Notes: generated by a model from the sequence alone, not told the origin. A stretch of 64,000 nt of DNA from Campylobacter mucosalis (GCF_013372205.1 NZ_CP053831.1:558001-622000); one strand, 5' to 3'. Counted from the first letter of the stretch, positions 15,959 through 25,624 are shown. Numbers and translations: made by a program.

Positions 15959-17773
15959 ATGGCTAAGAGATTCATTGACGTTATGGATACAACGTTTCGT
16001 GATGGCTTTCAGTCGGTTTTTGGTGCTAGGGTTTTAATGGACGACTTTTTTCCAGCCGTAGAGGCTGCTAAAGAGGCTGGCATAACGCACTTTGAGTTTG
16101 GAGGCGGTGCTAGATTCCAAAGCCTTTATTTTTATCTAAACGAGGACGCATTTGCGATGATGGATCGCTTTCGTCAGGTTGTTGGAAGCCAGGCAAATTT
16201 GCAGACGTTATCAAGGGGTGTAAATACCGTTACACTTGATACTGGCAGTCGTGAGATTGTTGATCTGCACGCTAAGCTTTTTAAAAAGCACGGCACGACT
16301 ACGATTAGAAATTTTGACGCCTTAAATGACGTTGAAAATCTAAAATATTCAGGCGAAAGGATAGTCGCACACGGCTTAAAACACGAAGTTGTTGTTACTA
16401 TTATGGATTTGCCACCGGGCTGTTCTGGTGCTCACGACGTAGCATTTTATGAGAGAATTTTACGTGAAATTTTAGACGCAAATATCCCTTATGATAGTGT
16501 TTGTTTTAAAGACGCAAGTGGTACATCAAGCCCTCAAAAAGTCTATGAAACGATAAAAATGGCTAGAAAAATGTTGCCAGAAAAAACTCACATCAGACTT
16601 CACACGCACGAAACGGCGGGCGTTAGCGTGGCTTGTTATTTAGCTGCACTTGAAGCTGGGGCTGACGGCATTGACCTTGCAGCTGCTCCGATGAGTGGCG
16701 GCACAAGTCAGCCTGATATCCTGACAATGCTTCACGCTTTAAAGGGCAAGGATTATGATTTAGGGCTTGATTTAGAGAAAATTTTAAAATATGAAGCGGT
16801 TTTAGGTGAGTGTTTAAAGGATTATTTTATGCCACCAGAAGCCACGCAGGTAAGCCCACTCATACCATTTTCGCCAATGCCTGGCGGTGCGCTTACGGCA
16901 AATACACAGATGATGAGAGATAACGGCTGTTTGGATAAATTTCCAGCTGTGATTGAGGCTATGCGTGAGGTCGTGGAGCTTGGTGGATACGGCACTAGTG
17001 TTACGCCAGTCAGTCAGTTTTACTTTCAACAAGCCTTTAATAACGTAATGTTTGGCAAGTGGAAAAAAATCGCCGAGGGATACGGCAAAATGGTGCTTGG
17101 CTACTTTGGCAAGACGCCTGTTAAGCCAGATGAAAATATCGTCCGTCTAGCCTCAGAGCAGTTAAATTTAGAGCCGACGACTAAAAACGCCATTGATTTA
17201 GCCGACCTTGATGAAACAAAATCACTAGCTTACACGCAAAAAATCTTAGAGAGTGAGAAAATTCCGGTTACTGATGAGAATTTATTCATCGTTGCCGCTT
17301 GTAAAGAAAAGGGTGTTGCGTTTTTAAAGGGCGAAGCAAAGGTAAATGTAAGAAAGGGCAGTTTGGCTAAGCCTAAATCTAGCCAACAAAATAGTCTAAA
17401 AGATAGCGGAAAATACAACGTAGTTGTAAATGGTGCACGATACAACGTCGAGGTAAAAGAGGGTTTTGATGATAATGTAGTCGTTCAGAGTATAACTGCC
17501 ATTGGTGAGCTGTCTAGCGTAAAACAAGAGCAAAAAGAGATTGTCGATGACGGACTTGAACCAATTTTATCAAGTTTGCCAGGGGCTGTGTTTAAAATTT
17601 TAGTTAAAAATGGAGATAGTGTAACAAAGGGTCAGATAGTATTTATAATAGAAGCTATGAAAATGGAGATTGAGATTTTATCGCCAAGCGACGGCGTGGT
17701 AAAATCTATTGAGGTTTCACAAGGACAGAGTGTGCAAAACGCACAAATTTTAGCAAAATTAAAAAAGAACTAA
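15959..17773 (+). CDS. pycB: pyruvate carboxylase subunit B / oxaloacetate decarboxylase alpha type
   Basis: 604 residues. The N-terminal carboxyltransferase TIM barrel begins MDTTFRDGFQS with catalytic text CFKDASGTSSP and HTHETAGVSV. A PYC_OADA domain follows, then a C-terminal biotinyl domain with the biotinylated lysine K568 in EAMKMEIEI. The ribosome site AAGGGAGA lies well placed before ATG 15959. With a separate biotin carboxylase subunit (PycA, not in this window) it converts pyruvate to oxaloacetate. The pairing with pckA favours the anaplerotic direction over sodium-pump decarboxylation. Confidence 0.92.
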   Translation: MAKRFIDVMDTTFRDGFQSVFGARVLMDDFFPAVEAAKEAGITHFEFGGGARFQSLYFYLNEDAFAMMDRFRQVVGSQANLQTLSRGVNTVTLDTGSREIVDLHAKLFKKHGTTTIRNFDALNDVENLKYSGERIVAHGLKHEVVVTIMDLPPGCSGAHDVAFYERILREILDANIPYDSVCFKDASGTSSPQKVYETIKMARKMLPEKTHIRLHTHETAGVSVACYLAALEAGADGIDLAAAPMSGGTSQPDILTMLHALKGKDYDLGLDLEKILKYEAVLGECLKDYFMPPEATQVSPLIPFSPMPGGALTANTQMMRDNGCLDKFPAVIEAMREVVELGGYGTSVTPVSQFYFQQAFNNVMFGKWKKIAEGYGKMVLGYFGKTPVKPDENIVRLASEQLNLEPTTKNAIDLADLDETKSLAYTQKILESEKIPVTDENLFIVAACKEKGVAFLKGEAKVNVRKGSLAKPKSSQQNSLKDSGKYNVVVNGARYNVEVKEGFDDNVVVQSITAIGELSSVKQEQKEIVDDGLEPILSSLPGAVFKILVKNGDSVTKGQIVFIIEAMKMEIEILSPSDGVVKSIEVSQGQSVQNAQILAKLKKN

Positions 17774-17782
17774 GGAGAAAAA

Positions 17783-19360
17783 ATGACGCGTGATTTTGAA
17801 AGCTTGGGGTTAGCAGACATCAAAAAGGTCTATCACAACCTAAGCTACGATGAGCTTTTTAACCACGAGGTTAAAAACGGCGAGGGTAGGGTAAGCAGTA
17901 ATGGCACCTTTATGGTTGATACTGGCGTATTTACCGGTAGAAGCCCAAAGGATAAGTATTTTGTAAAGCAAGACCCAAGCGGTAAATTTATAGCGTGGGG
18001 GAAGGTAAATAAGCCTATCTCAAAAGAGCTTTTTACCAAGCTTTTATCAAAGGCAAAAGCACAGCTAAGTGGTAAAGAAATTTACGTGCAAGACGCATTT
18101 TGTGGTGCGAGTGCTAAGTCAAAAAAGGCTGTTAGATTTGTTACAGAAGTAGCGTGGCAAGCGCACTTTGTAAAAAATATGTTTATTCGCCCAAATGATA
18201 ATGAACTAGCAAATTTTAAGCCAGATTTTGTAGTTTATAACGCTTGTAAGTGTGTAAATGACGAGTGGCAGAAGGACGGACTAAATAGCGAAGTTTTTGT
18301 CATTTTTAATGTTGAAGAAAATGTAGCGGTTATTGGCGGGACTTGGTATGGCGGAGAGATGAAAAAAGGGATTTTTTCAATGATGAATTACTGGTTGCCA
18401 CTTGAAGGCAAACTCTCTATGCACTGCTCAGCAAATGTAGGCAAAGACGGCGATACAGCACTATTTTTTGGTTTAAGTGGCACGGGCAAGACCACGCTTT
18501 CAACCGACCCACACAGAAAGTTAATCGGCGATGATGAGCATGGCTGGGACGATGAGGGCGTATTTAACTTTGAGGGCGGTTGCTACGCAAAGTGCATAAA
18601 TCTTGACCCTGATAGTGAGCCTGAAATTTATAACGCAATCCGCCGTAACGCTTTGCTTGAAAATGTCGTAGCTGACGCAAATGGTGTGGTTGATTACAAA
18701 GACGGCTCAAAGACCGAAAACACACGTGTTAGCTATCCGATAGAACACATTGATAATCACGAGCCAAGCCTAAGTGCTGGCCACCCAAAAAACATAATAT
18801 TTTTAACAGCCGACGCATTTGGTGTCTTGCCACCGGTTGCAAAGCTTACAAAAGAACAGGCGATGTATTATTTTCTAAGTGGCTACACAGCAAAAGTAGC
18901 AGGCACAGAGCGTGGCATAACCGAGCCGGTTGCGACCTTTTCAGCTTGTTTTGGTGAGCCATTTATGCCACTTCATCCGACAGCTTATGCAAAGCTACTT
19001 GGTGAAAAGATTGATAAGCACGGAGTAAGCGTATATCTAGTAAATACCGGTTGGAGCGGTGGTGCTTATGGCGTTGGAAAACGTATGAGCATTAAGGCTA
19101 CTCGTGCGTGCATAAACGCCATACTTGATGGTAGTATTAAAAACTGCGAATTTGAAAATTTTGATAAGTTTAATCTTGCTATCCCAAAAGAGTTAAGTGG
19201 CGTTGAAACAAAACTTCTAAATCCTATAAATACGTGGGCAAACCAAGATGAATACATAGCCCAGCGTGATAAACTCGCCACTATGTTTAGTGAGAATTTC
19301 AAACGCTACGAGGACGTAAAAGAGGGCGTTGAGTTTGCCAAAGCTGGTCCAAAACTATAA
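17783..19360 (+). CDS. pckA: phosphoenolpyruvate carboxykinase (ATP)
   Basis: 525 residues with the ATP-type signature: [11 protein letters not shown] (50-60), the kinase-1a loop GLSGTGKT (230-237) and kinase-2 LIGDDEHGW (248-256). It turns oxaloacetate and ATP into PEP. It is nine bases behind pycB with a strong AAGGAG site, so both gluconeogenic steps are made together. A terminator follows. Confidence 0.96.
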   Translation: MTRDFESLGLADIKKVYHNLSYDELFNHEVKNGEGRVSSNGTFMVDTGVFTGRSPKDKYFVKQDPSGKFIAWGKVNKPISKELFTKLLSKAKAQLSGKEIYVQDAFCGASAKSKKAVRFVTEVAWQAHFVKNMFIRPNDNELANFKPDFVVYNACKCVNDEWQKDGLNSEVFVIFNVEENVAVIGGTWYGGEMKKGIFSMMNYWLPLEGKLSMHCSANVGKDGDTALFFGLSGTGKTTLSTDPHRKLIGDDEHGWDDEGVFNFEGGCYAKCINLDPDSEPEIYNAIRRNALLENVVADANGVVDYKDGSKTENTRVSYPIEHIDNHEPSLSAGHPKNIIFLTADAFGVLPPVAKLTKEQAMYYFLSGYTAKVAGTERGITEPVATFSACFGEPFMPLHPTAYAKLLGEKIDKHGVSVYLVNTGWSGGAYGVGKRMSIKATRACINAILDGSIKNCEFENFDKFNLAIPKELSGVETKLLNPINTWANQDEYIAQRDKLATMFSENFKRYEDVKEGVEFAKAGPKL

Positions 19361-19367
19361 CTACTTC

Positions 19368-19400
19368 AAGGATTAGTGGCAAACACCACTAATCCTTTTT
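19368..19400 (+). terminator. rho-independent terminator after pckA
   Basis: AAGGATTAGTGG (19368-19379) and its complement (19386-19397) form a 12-pair stem with a six-base loop, followed by TTT. It closes the transporter-pycB-pckA unit. Confidence 0.85.
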
Positions 19401-19423
19401 GTGCAAAATCCACAAGGGAATAT

Positions 19424-21016
19424 ATGAATTTTAAGCCACTATTAAATACGTTTAGAGATAATAAAATAGAGACTTTGCTGATACTTTTATCAAGTTTGCC
19501 GTTTTTGTTTTTTAGTTTGGAAACTTTAGAGAAATTTTATGTTTTTTACGCATTTTCTGGCATTGCTTTTTGTATCATTCATCTAGCAAACGGCACGAAA
19601 TTTTATAAAATCGCTTTCGTTTTTGTTGCTGTTTTTTACATTTTTTTAATAAAATTTGGCTCAAATTTCAGTGATTTTGTACAAACCGAGCAGTTTTTGG
19701 CTCTAAATTTCATAGCCTTTCTCACGCTTTTATCAGCTCCGTTTTATAGCGACGATGAGCGATTTTTAGGCACTTTTATTAAAAATTTAACCGCTGTAAT
19801 TTACGCCATTTTGATTATGCTTGGCGTGTTTGCTTTGGTATGTGGATTTATCGCTAGTGTTTCGTATCTTTTTGGTTTTAGTTTTGGCGATTATGCTACA
19901 AGCTTTTTAACGCTATTTTTCTTAATTACTCCAACGCTATTTTTGTATTTTAAAAATACTGAGATTTTGCCAAAATTTGGCGTCGTTTTTGAGATTTTGT
20001 TTAGCATAGTTAGCCTATTTTTACTTGCTTACACGGCTTTGCTTTACGTTTATTTTGCTGTGATTGCCATTAGTTTTGAGCTGCCACGAGGTATGCTATC
20101 GCTTATTATTTTGCCTTACCTTGCCTTTGGTGTTACATTTTACTGCTTAAAGGGGCGATATAGTGGCAAATTTTTAGCCTTTTATAGGTATTTTGGCTTA
20201 ATCTGCTTAGTGCCACTTATTATGCTTTTTATAGCGGTTTTAAGGCGAGTTGGCGAGTATGGCTTTACGATTGATAGATTTTATCTCTTAGCACTTGCTG
20301 TTTTGTTTAGCGTTTTTGCTGTTTTGTTGCTTTTTAAAGCCAAAATTAGCCGTTTTATGATAAGTTTTATCGTTTGTATTTTTGTATCGTTTTTTGTCTT
20401 TGATGCTACTAAAATTTCGCTAAATAGCCAAATAAATCGGCTAAATTCGCTTCTTTTAAAGCAAAACGCCCTTGATGAAAAGGGTAAGATAAAGGCTGAT
20501 TTTAATATAAAAGATGGCGAAGAGTTTATCGTGGCTAATGAAATTTATAAACTTTTTGATTATAAAAAATCAAAATTTGAAGAAATTTATGGCAAAAACG
20601 GCGTAAAAATATTTTTGGAATTTAGTACAATTTATGCAGATAGTGTCATTACATTTAACCTAGACGCAGGTAGCCAGCTTGATTTAAGTAGCGAGTTTAG
20701 TCAAATCATCTACGTTGCAGACTACGTTTTTAGCGATGATAACGCCACCAAAAGGGGCGACTTAGAGCTTTTAAGCGACGGCAAAGAGATAATGAAATTT
20801 TATGGCGATAAATTTATAAGTGAAGCGTTTAAGAAAAATAGCCTTGATATAAATAAAACCTACACCCAAAGTGAGTTAGAAGGCTATAAATACGACTTTT
20901 TGCAAAGGGCTGATGAAAACGGCACGCTCGTATTTAGCGAGATTGAGATTAGAAATGATGGAGCTGGGTATAAATTTGAGTATGCCAAAAACGCCATTTT
21001 TATAAAGAAAAAGTAG
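19424..21016 (+). CDS. DUF4153-type integral membrane protein
   Basis: 530 residues from ATG 19424, which follows AAGGGA at good spacing and comes after the pckA terminator. The first 340 residues hold about ten hydrophobic helices; the remaining 190 are soluble and lysine- and aspartate-rich. The overall layout fits DUF4153 proteins of unknown function. The gene is convergent with the copper operon: its stop is adjacent to the stop of the SCO gene, without a gap. Its role is unknown. Confidence 0.7.
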   Translation: MNFKPLLNTFRDNKIETLLILLSSLPFLFFSLETLEKFYVFYAFSGIAFCIIHLANGTKFYKIAFVFVAVFYIFLIKFGSNFSDFVQTEQFLALNFIAFLTLLSAPFYSDDERFLGTFIKNLTAVIYAILIMLGVFALVCGFIASVSYLFGFSFGDYATSFLTLFFLITPTLFLYFKNTEILPKFGVVFEILFSIVSLFLLAYTALLYVYFAVIAISFELPRGMLSLIILPYLAFGVTFYCLKGRYSGKFLAFYRYFGLICLVPLIMLFIAVLRRVGEYGFTIDRFYLLALAVLFSVFAVLLLFKAKISRFMISFIVCIFVSFFVFDATKISLNSQINRLNSLLLKQNALDEKGKIKADFNIKDGEEFIVANEIYKLFDYKKSKFEEIYGKNGVKIFLEFSTIYADSVITFNLDAGSQLDLSSEFSQIIYVADYVFSDDNATKRGDLELLSDGKEIMKFYGDKFISEAFKKNSLDINKTYTQSELEGYKYDFLQRADENGTLVFSEIEIRNDGAGYKFEYAKNAIFIKKK

Positions 21017-21559
21017 CTATGGTCTTTTGCTAATTAGTTGCTCTAAATTTTCACTTATGTTATCTGGTGTTAAGTTTGAAATTTCAGTAAAAAATTTACC
21101 ATTTTTATCAAGCAGATATATGCTAGATGAGTGAGCGACGGAGTAGCCCATAGCCGAGTCTGGCATAGGGATTTTTTTGTATTTTACGCCGTAATTTTTT
21201 GTGACTTTTTCTAAATTTTCAACCTTTAGTCCTACCGCGTTTTTGTAAAAATTTTGAGCCATTTGTGTTAGATCGTCATTTGAGTCACGCTCAGGATCAA
21301 GCGTTATGAAAATCACTTCAAAATCATCTCTGTTTAACTTATCAAGTGCGTTTGATATGAGTGATAGAGATGTTGGGCATACGTCAGGGCAGTAAAGATA
21401 GCCAAAATACACTGCTTTGTATTTTCCATTAAAGCTTTTAAGGCTTATTTGAGTGCCGTTTATATCGGATTTAAAGTCGTATTTGTTTGGCTTTAAGATC
21501 AAAAAGCATATACCAAAAACTATAAAGAAAAATGTAAAAATATAAAATATATACTTCAC
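21017..21559 (-). CDS. SCO1/SenC/PrrC copper-binding thioredoxin-like protein
   Basis: 180 residues with one N-terminal membrane anchor (about 3-22) and a periplasmic thioredoxin fold. The copper motif is CPDVC (C57, C61), with the distal histidine in SVAHSSSIYLLDKNG. It should load copper into the binuclear centre or CuA site of a terminal oxidase, cbb3 in Campylobacter. It is third in an operon with a membrane-anchored unknown and a PCuAC chaperone, the same trio as C. jejuni Cj0909-Cj0911. Confidence 0.92.
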   Translation of the reverse strand: MKYIFYIFTFFFIVFGICFLILKPNKYDFKSDINGTQISLKSFNGKYKAVYFGYLYCPDVCPTSLSLISNALDKLNRDDFEVIFITLDPERDSNDDLTQMAQNFYKNAVGLKVENLEKVTKNYGVKYKKIPMPDSAMGYSVAHSSSIYLLDKNGKFFTEISNLTPDNISENLEQLISKRP

Positions 21560-21567
21560 GCAAACTC

Positions 21568-22002
21568 CTAGTTTTTAAGATCAAAATCTATAAAGATACC
21601 GCTTTTTTTGCCGTCTTCAAGTATCTCAAATCTATACCGCATAACATCTATCAGACACGCACTTAAAGCGAGTTCTGATAGATATACGTCATCTTGTTTT
21701 TTAAATTTCGCCTTTATTTTGCCCATATCCATATTTAGCCCATAAGCCTCAATGCTTGGGTTTTTAAGCTCTAAACCCTCAACGCTAAGCCAAACGGGCC
21801 TCATCGCATAAATTGGTCTAGGAAATAGCTCAAATGTGATATTTTTATCGCCAAATTTGATAGTGCAGGGCGATTTGTTTAGATCGCACTCAAGCTTTGA
21901 GAGTGTGCTATTTTCATCACTTTGTATACTGGCTGGTTGCTCCTTAAAAAAATACCACCCAGCCAGTATCAAAATAGGCAAAATAACAAGGAATTTTCTC
22001 AT
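21568..22002 (-). CDS. anchored periplasmic protein of the copper operon
   Basis: 144 residues: one N-terminal helix (about 4-18), then a soluble domain with two cysteines (CDLNKSPC) and methionine-containing segments (PIYAMRPVW, YGLNMDMGKI). I do not recognise a named domain. It overlaps the PCuAC gene by four bases and precedes the SCO gene by eight, so it is always co-expressed with two copper chaperones. A part in periplasmic copper handling is an inference from that place and from the Cys/Met content. Confidence 0.75.
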   Translation of the reverse strand: MRKFLVILPILILAGWYFFKEQPASIQSDENSTLSKLECDLNKSPCTIKFGDKNITFELFPRPIYAMRPVWLSVEGLELKNPSIEAYGLNMDMGKIKAKFKKQDDVYLSELALSACLIDVMRYRFEILEDGKKSGIFIDFDLKN

Positions 22003-22436
22003 TTTTCTAAGAATAGTGTTTTTTGATTTACAACGCTTATATCTTTTATAGTTATGCTTTTGCCAGTGTCAAAATTTAGCGTTAGATCTACGCTCTCTCC
22101 GTTTATTAGCTGTTTGTTAAGCCCCATAAGCATAATGTGAAGCCCACCAGGTTTAAGCTCGACGCTCTCTCCCGCCTTGATCTCTATGTCATCTATTTTT
22201 GTCATCATTTTCATACCGTCTATCATCTTGTGTGTATGAATTTCTACTGTTTGGCACACGCTAGAACTAGCTCCGATAAGCTTAATGTCGGCTCCAAGAT
22301 CGTTTTTGATATTCATAAAAACAGCACCATTTTGAGCTGACTTCATACTCTCTTTTGCATAAATTTTCTCTATGCTTATCTCGCCACCAAATAGGCTAAC
22401 AGCCACCAAAGCTAAAAACGCAGTTATTTTTCTCAT
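21999..22436 (-). CDS. PCuAC periplasmic copper chaperone
   Basis: 145 residues with a signal peptide (about 1-18). The PCuAC metal motif Hx10Mx21HxM is met by H67, M78, H100 and M102. A GGAG ribosome site lies before the ATG. It should carry Cu(I) through the periplasm and hand it to the SCO protein or directly to oxidase. First gene of the three-gene copper operon. Confidence 0.92.
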   Translation of the reverse strand: MRKITAFLALVAVSLFGGEISIEKIYAKESMKSAQNGAVFMNIKNDLGADIKLIGASSSVCQTVEIHTHKMIDGMKMMTKIDDIEIKAGESVELKPGGLHIMLMGLNKQLINGESVDLTLNFDTGKSITIKDISVVNQKTLFLEK

Positions 22437-22472
22437 AAATGCTCTCCTTTTTGAAATTTATTATTAAGAGCC

Positions 22473-22478
22473 ATTATA
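22473..22478 (-). promoter_or_regulatory. -10 box of the copper operon
   Basis: TATAAT on the minus strand, 37 bases before the PCuAC ATG. It stands almost back to back with the divergent pgp2 box at 22530. Confidence 0.55.
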
Positions 22479-22529
22479 GGATTTAAACTTTAAAAAGAAG
22501 CTTATAAGCAAAATTTTTAATTTTTAAGC

Positions 22530-22535
22530 TATAAT
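22530..22535 (+). promoter_or_regulatory. -10 box of the pgp2-alr operon
   Basis: TATAAT, 34 bases before the TTG start of pgp2, with GGGAG as ribosome site between them. Confidence 0.55.
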
Positions 22536-22568
22536 TAACAACTTTAATTTAAATTTCTGGGAGAAATT

Positions 22569-23531
22569 TTGAAAAAACTACTCTTATTTATTACTTCATT
22601 AGGCTGTTTATTTGGTAGTGATTACGAGGAGATATATCTTAAAAAAGGTGCCGCTGAGGTCATTAAAGCGATAGAGAAAAATATATTAAATGGCGATTTT
22701 TGGGCAAAAAAATTAGCCGATAAAAATTTAGAGTATGGCTACTACGACTCTGATGTGCTTTTAAATATCGTCGATAAAGACAAAAAAGAGTTAAAACTTT
22801 TATCCTACCAAGACGGCAAAATTTCTGAAATTTTAAAAACCGATGTAATAGTTGGCAAGAGCGGAGATAAGCTAGTTGAGGGCGATTTAAAAACGCCAAT
22901 AGGTGTGTATGAGCTAACTCGTAGATTTACTCCAACAGACCCATATCTTGGGCCACTTGCGTTCTCGCTTTCATATCCAAATTTGTTAGATAAGCAGTCA
23001 AAGCGAAACGGAAGTGGAATTTGGATACACGGCTATCCGCTAAATGGCGATAGAACTGACGAGCTTAAAACAAAGGGCTGTATCGCCATTAAAAACGACA
23101 CTCTTATGAAGTATGACAAGCTTATTGACCACAAAAAGAGCCTTGCGTTGATATTTGAGGGTAAAAAAATAGAGGCAAATGCTAACGATATAGGGGCGGT
23201 ATTTGCTGGTGTGTTTGCCTGGAAAAAGGCGTGGAGCGAAAATGACATAGAGGGTTATTTGAAATTTTATGATGATGAGTTTATAAGGCACGACGGAATG
23301 AGCCTTGCAAATTTTAAAAATATGAAGCGAATGATATTTTCAAGAAACGAACAAAAACGCATAAGTTTTTCTAGCTTTAGCATTACACCATATCCAAACA
23401 CAAAGGGTTATAAGATTTACCGCGTAAGCTTTTATGAGGACTACTGGGTGCCAAGCTATAAATTTCAAGGACAAAAGACACTTTATGTAAGGCTTTATGG
23501 GGATAAGATTAAAATTTTAGTGGAAGAGTAA
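22569..23531 (+). CDS. pgp2: peptidoglycan LD-carboxypeptidase Pgp2 (Csd6 type)
   Basis: 320 residues: signal peptide (1-16), helical N-terminal part, YkuD domain, and a C-terminal NTF2-like domain from about residue 210. The YkuD active site shows H154 in IWIHGYPLNG and C171 in TKGCIAIKN. This three-part layout is specific to Csd6 of H. pylori and Pgp2 of C. jejuni, which trim the tetrapeptide to tripeptide and are needed for helical cell shape. The start is TTG 22569 behind GGGAG. It is followed after one base by a small gene and then alr. Confidence 0.9.
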   Translation: MKKLLLFITSLGCLFGSDYEEIYLKKGAAEVIKAIEKNILNGDFWAKKLADKNLEYGYYDSDVLLNIVDKDKKELKLLSYQDGKISEILKTDVIVGKSGDKLVEGDLKTPIGVYELTRRFTPTDPYLGPLAFSLSYPNLLDKQSKRNGSGIWIHGYPLNGDRTDELKTKGCIAIKNDTLMKYDKLIDHKKSLALIFEGKKIEANANDIGAVFAGVFAWKKAWSENDIEGYLKFYDDEFIRHDGMSLANFKNMKRMIFSRNEQKRISFSSFSITPYPNTKGYKIYRVSFYEDYWVPSYKFQGQKTLYVRLYGDKIKILVEE

Positions 23532-23532
23532 G

Positions 23533-23763
23533 ATGAGAGATGAGATACAAGCAAAATTAGACGATATTTTTAAAGCCAGAGGCGACTTTTTTGCACTTTT
23601 AGACACGCTCGTGCCTAAAAAAAATGGCACTGATGTTTTTGATTTTGCCAATGCAAAAGAGGCTGATTTAAAGGAAATTTACGCAAAATTTTACGCGTTT
23701 GATTATAGTGTTAGGCGTCTTTTGCCAGATGTTTATAAAGTCTTTGACGTAAAAGCAAAATAA
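23533..23763 (+). CDS. small conserved-looking protein between pgp2 and alr
   Basis: 76 residues, charged and probably helical, without signal or membrane segment. The start is one base after the pgp2 stop, and its TAA overlaps the alr ATG, which supports real translation. No family recognised; a role in cell-wall metabolism is only suggested by the neighbours. Confidence 0.65.
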   Translation: MRDEIQAKLDDIFKARGDFFALLDTLVPKKNGTDVFDFANAKEADLKEIYAKFYAFDYSVRRLLPDVYKVFDVKAK

Positions 23764-24776
23764 TGGCTAGAATTTACCTAGATAAAAACGCTTACATAAA
23801 CAACCTTGAGTGTATCGCTAAAAAGGTGGGCGATAAAGAGCGTGTCGTTTTGGTTCTTAAAGATAATGCCTATGGGCACGGAGCTACGCTATTAGCTGGT
23901 GTTGCTAAGGATATCGGCTTTAAATTTTGTGCTGTTAAAAATGAGTACGAGGCGGATGAGCTAGAGCCGTTTTTTGATAAAATTTTGATACTTTCCCACA
24001 TACCAGAGGGCAACGAAAGCCAAAGATATATCTATGCCACAAATTGCCTTAAGGCGTTAAGAGATATAAAAGATGGTACGAGAATTCATCTTGCGGTCGA
24101 TACTTTAATGCATAGAAACGGCATACAGATGAGTGAGCTTGATGAGGCTTTTGAGATTATAAAGGCTAAAAATCTCGTGCTTGAGGGGGCTTTTACACAT
24201 CATCGTGGAGCGGACGAGCTTAGTGCTGAGTATTTTGTGCAAGATCAGAATTTTAAATCAATAAAATCTAAAATTTTAAAAATCGCAAGTGAGCTTGGAT
24301 TTAATAAGCTTAATTTTCACTCACGAGCTTCGGCTGCGTTTGAAAGGGCATTTGATTTTGATGATGAGCTTATTAGGGTTGGTATAGCACAACTTGGTTA
24401 TGCTCAGTTTGACGCTACTTTGGGTTTAAAGCCTGTGCTTAGCTTGTGGGCTAAAAAGGTAAGTTCTCGTGTTTTAAAAGCGGGGCAGGGTGTCGGATAT
24501 GGCGGAAAATTTGTAGCAGATAGTGATATGAATATCGCCACTTATGACCTTGGCTATGGTGATGGGTTGCTTAGGTATAATGGGGTTGGTAGGCTCTGTT
24601 TGGCTAGTAACGAGCCTTTGCTTGGGCGTATGAGTATGGATAGTTTTTCTAGTAAGGATACTGGAGAGTGGGTGTGTGTTTTTGATGACGCTAGAGTTTG
24701 GGCTAAATTTTTTAACACTATAGAGTATGAAATTTTAGTAAAACTTTCGCCATTTATAAAAAGAGAGTGGCGATGA
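23763..24776 (+). CDS. alr: alanine racemase
   Basis: 337 residues, slightly short for the family. The PLP-binding lysine is K33 in VLKDNAYGHG. Other conserved parts are FHSRASAAFE, VGYGGKFVA, the catalytic tyrosine in GYGDGL and GRMSMD. It supplies D-alanine for peptidoglycan, which fits the adjoining pgp2. The start shares bases with the upstream stop. Confidence 0.93.
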   Translation: MARIYLDKNAYINNLECIAKKVGDKERVVLVLKDNAYGHGATLLAGVAKDIGFKFCAVKNEYEADELEPFFDKILILSHIPEGNESQRYIYATNCLKALRDIKDGTRIHLAVDTLMHRNGIQMSELDEAFEIIKAKNLVLEGAFTHHRGADELSAEYFVQDQNFKSIKSKILKIASELGFNKLNFHSRASAAFERAFDFDDELIRVGIAQLGYAQFDATLGLKPVLSLWAKKVSSRVLKAGQGVGYGGKFVADSDMNIATYDLGYGDGLLRYNGVGRLCLASNEPLLGRMSMDSFSSKDTGEWVCVFDDARVWAKFFNTIEYEILVKLSPFIKREWR

Positions 24777-25177
24777 GAGTGTTTGTAGTGGTTTGCCTTT
24801 TGGCAGTTTTTGGCGTTTCAAAGGATAACTTAACCGACGCTCAGATGAAATTTTATGAGAGCTTGATTGATAGCTTAAATCCAAACGAGATAGCACTTAT
24901 GGTGCAAAATTTATCAACTGCGTATCTGCCTTCAAAGATTAATGAAAATATTACGCTAAAAAATATCAAAGCAGACGACACGACGCTTGTTGGCGAATTT
25001 AGCGTAGACAAGGATAGTTCTAACCTAAAACAAAAGCTTATTAGTGGGACTAAAGATGAGCTTTGTGCGAATAATTTATTTGTCAAAGTCCTAGATAAAG
25101 GGCTTGTGATGGTTGGAAATTTTAGTGCTAAAAAGCCGTTTAAAATAGTTGTGGATAGGAAATTTTGCGGTATTTAG
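24773..25177 (+). CDS. small secreted protein, tandem paralogue 1
   Basis: 134 residues from ATG 24773, coupled to alr by an ATGA overlap. A signal peptide (1-18) is followed by a short domain with two cysteines, one in DELCANN and one four residues from the end in DRKFCGI. The next gene has the same plan (RLCKDE, DKRSCKI), so the two are diverged tandem copies. Periplasmic with a possible disulphide; function unknown. Confidence 0.65.
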   Translation: MRVFVVVCLLAVFGVSKDNLTDAQMKFYESLIDSLNPNEIALMVQNLSTAYLPSKINENITLKNIKADDTTLVGEFSVDKDSSNLKQKLISGTKDELCANNLFVKVLDKGLVMVGNFSAKKPFKIVVDRKFCGI

Positions 25178-25557
25178 TGGCTATTTTATTTAGCGTTTTG
25201 TCGTTTGCTACGCCTTATGATTTGGCTAAAGCATACGCACAGTATTACTTTAAAGCCTTACCAATGCGTATTGATGACTACTTTAGCTTAACGGCACTGC
25301 TTGATGTTGGCGATGAGCTTTACTACCATTATAAAGTAAATGACACAGCTCGTCTTGTCATATCGCAGATGAGTAGTGAGCAGATAGAGACTTATAAAAA
25401 GAGCCTAAAGAAGACGAACGAGGATAGGCTTTGTAAGGATGAGCGAGTGATTGCTATGCTAAATGGTGGCATAAAGCTTCATCATCTATTTTACAGAGAG
25501 ACCGGAGCTCGTCTTCTTTTTGAGTTTGTGATAGATAAGAGATCTTGTAAAATTTAA
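25165..25557 (+). CDS. small secreted protein, tandem paralogue 2
   Basis: 130 residues with a signal peptide of about 16. TTG 25165 is preceded by AGGA; a GTG at 25177 is the alternative. It resembles the preceding gene in length, the two cysteine positions and the terminal C-x-I. It ends the pgp2-alr unit ahead of a hairpin. Function unknown. Confidence 0.62.
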   Translation: MRYLVAILFSVLSFATPYDLAKAYAQYYFKALPMRIDDYFSLTALLDVGDELYYHYKVNDTARLVISQMSSEQIETYKKSLKKTNEDRLCKDERVIAMLNGGIKLHHLFYRETGARLLFEFVIDKRSCKI

Positions 25558-25584
25558 AATTATTGCAATTATGGTTTTTTAAGG

Positions 25585-25621
25585 CAAAGTGATATTATCT
25601 AAAATACCACTTTGTATTTTT
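25585..25621 (+). terminator. terminator closing the pgp2-alr operon
   Basis: CAAAGTGATATT (25585-25596) pairs with AATACCACTTTG (25603-25614) with one A-C mismatch, and TATTTTT follows. It also separates this operon from the convergent HNH operon. Confidence 0.55.
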
Positions 25622-25624
25622 AAG

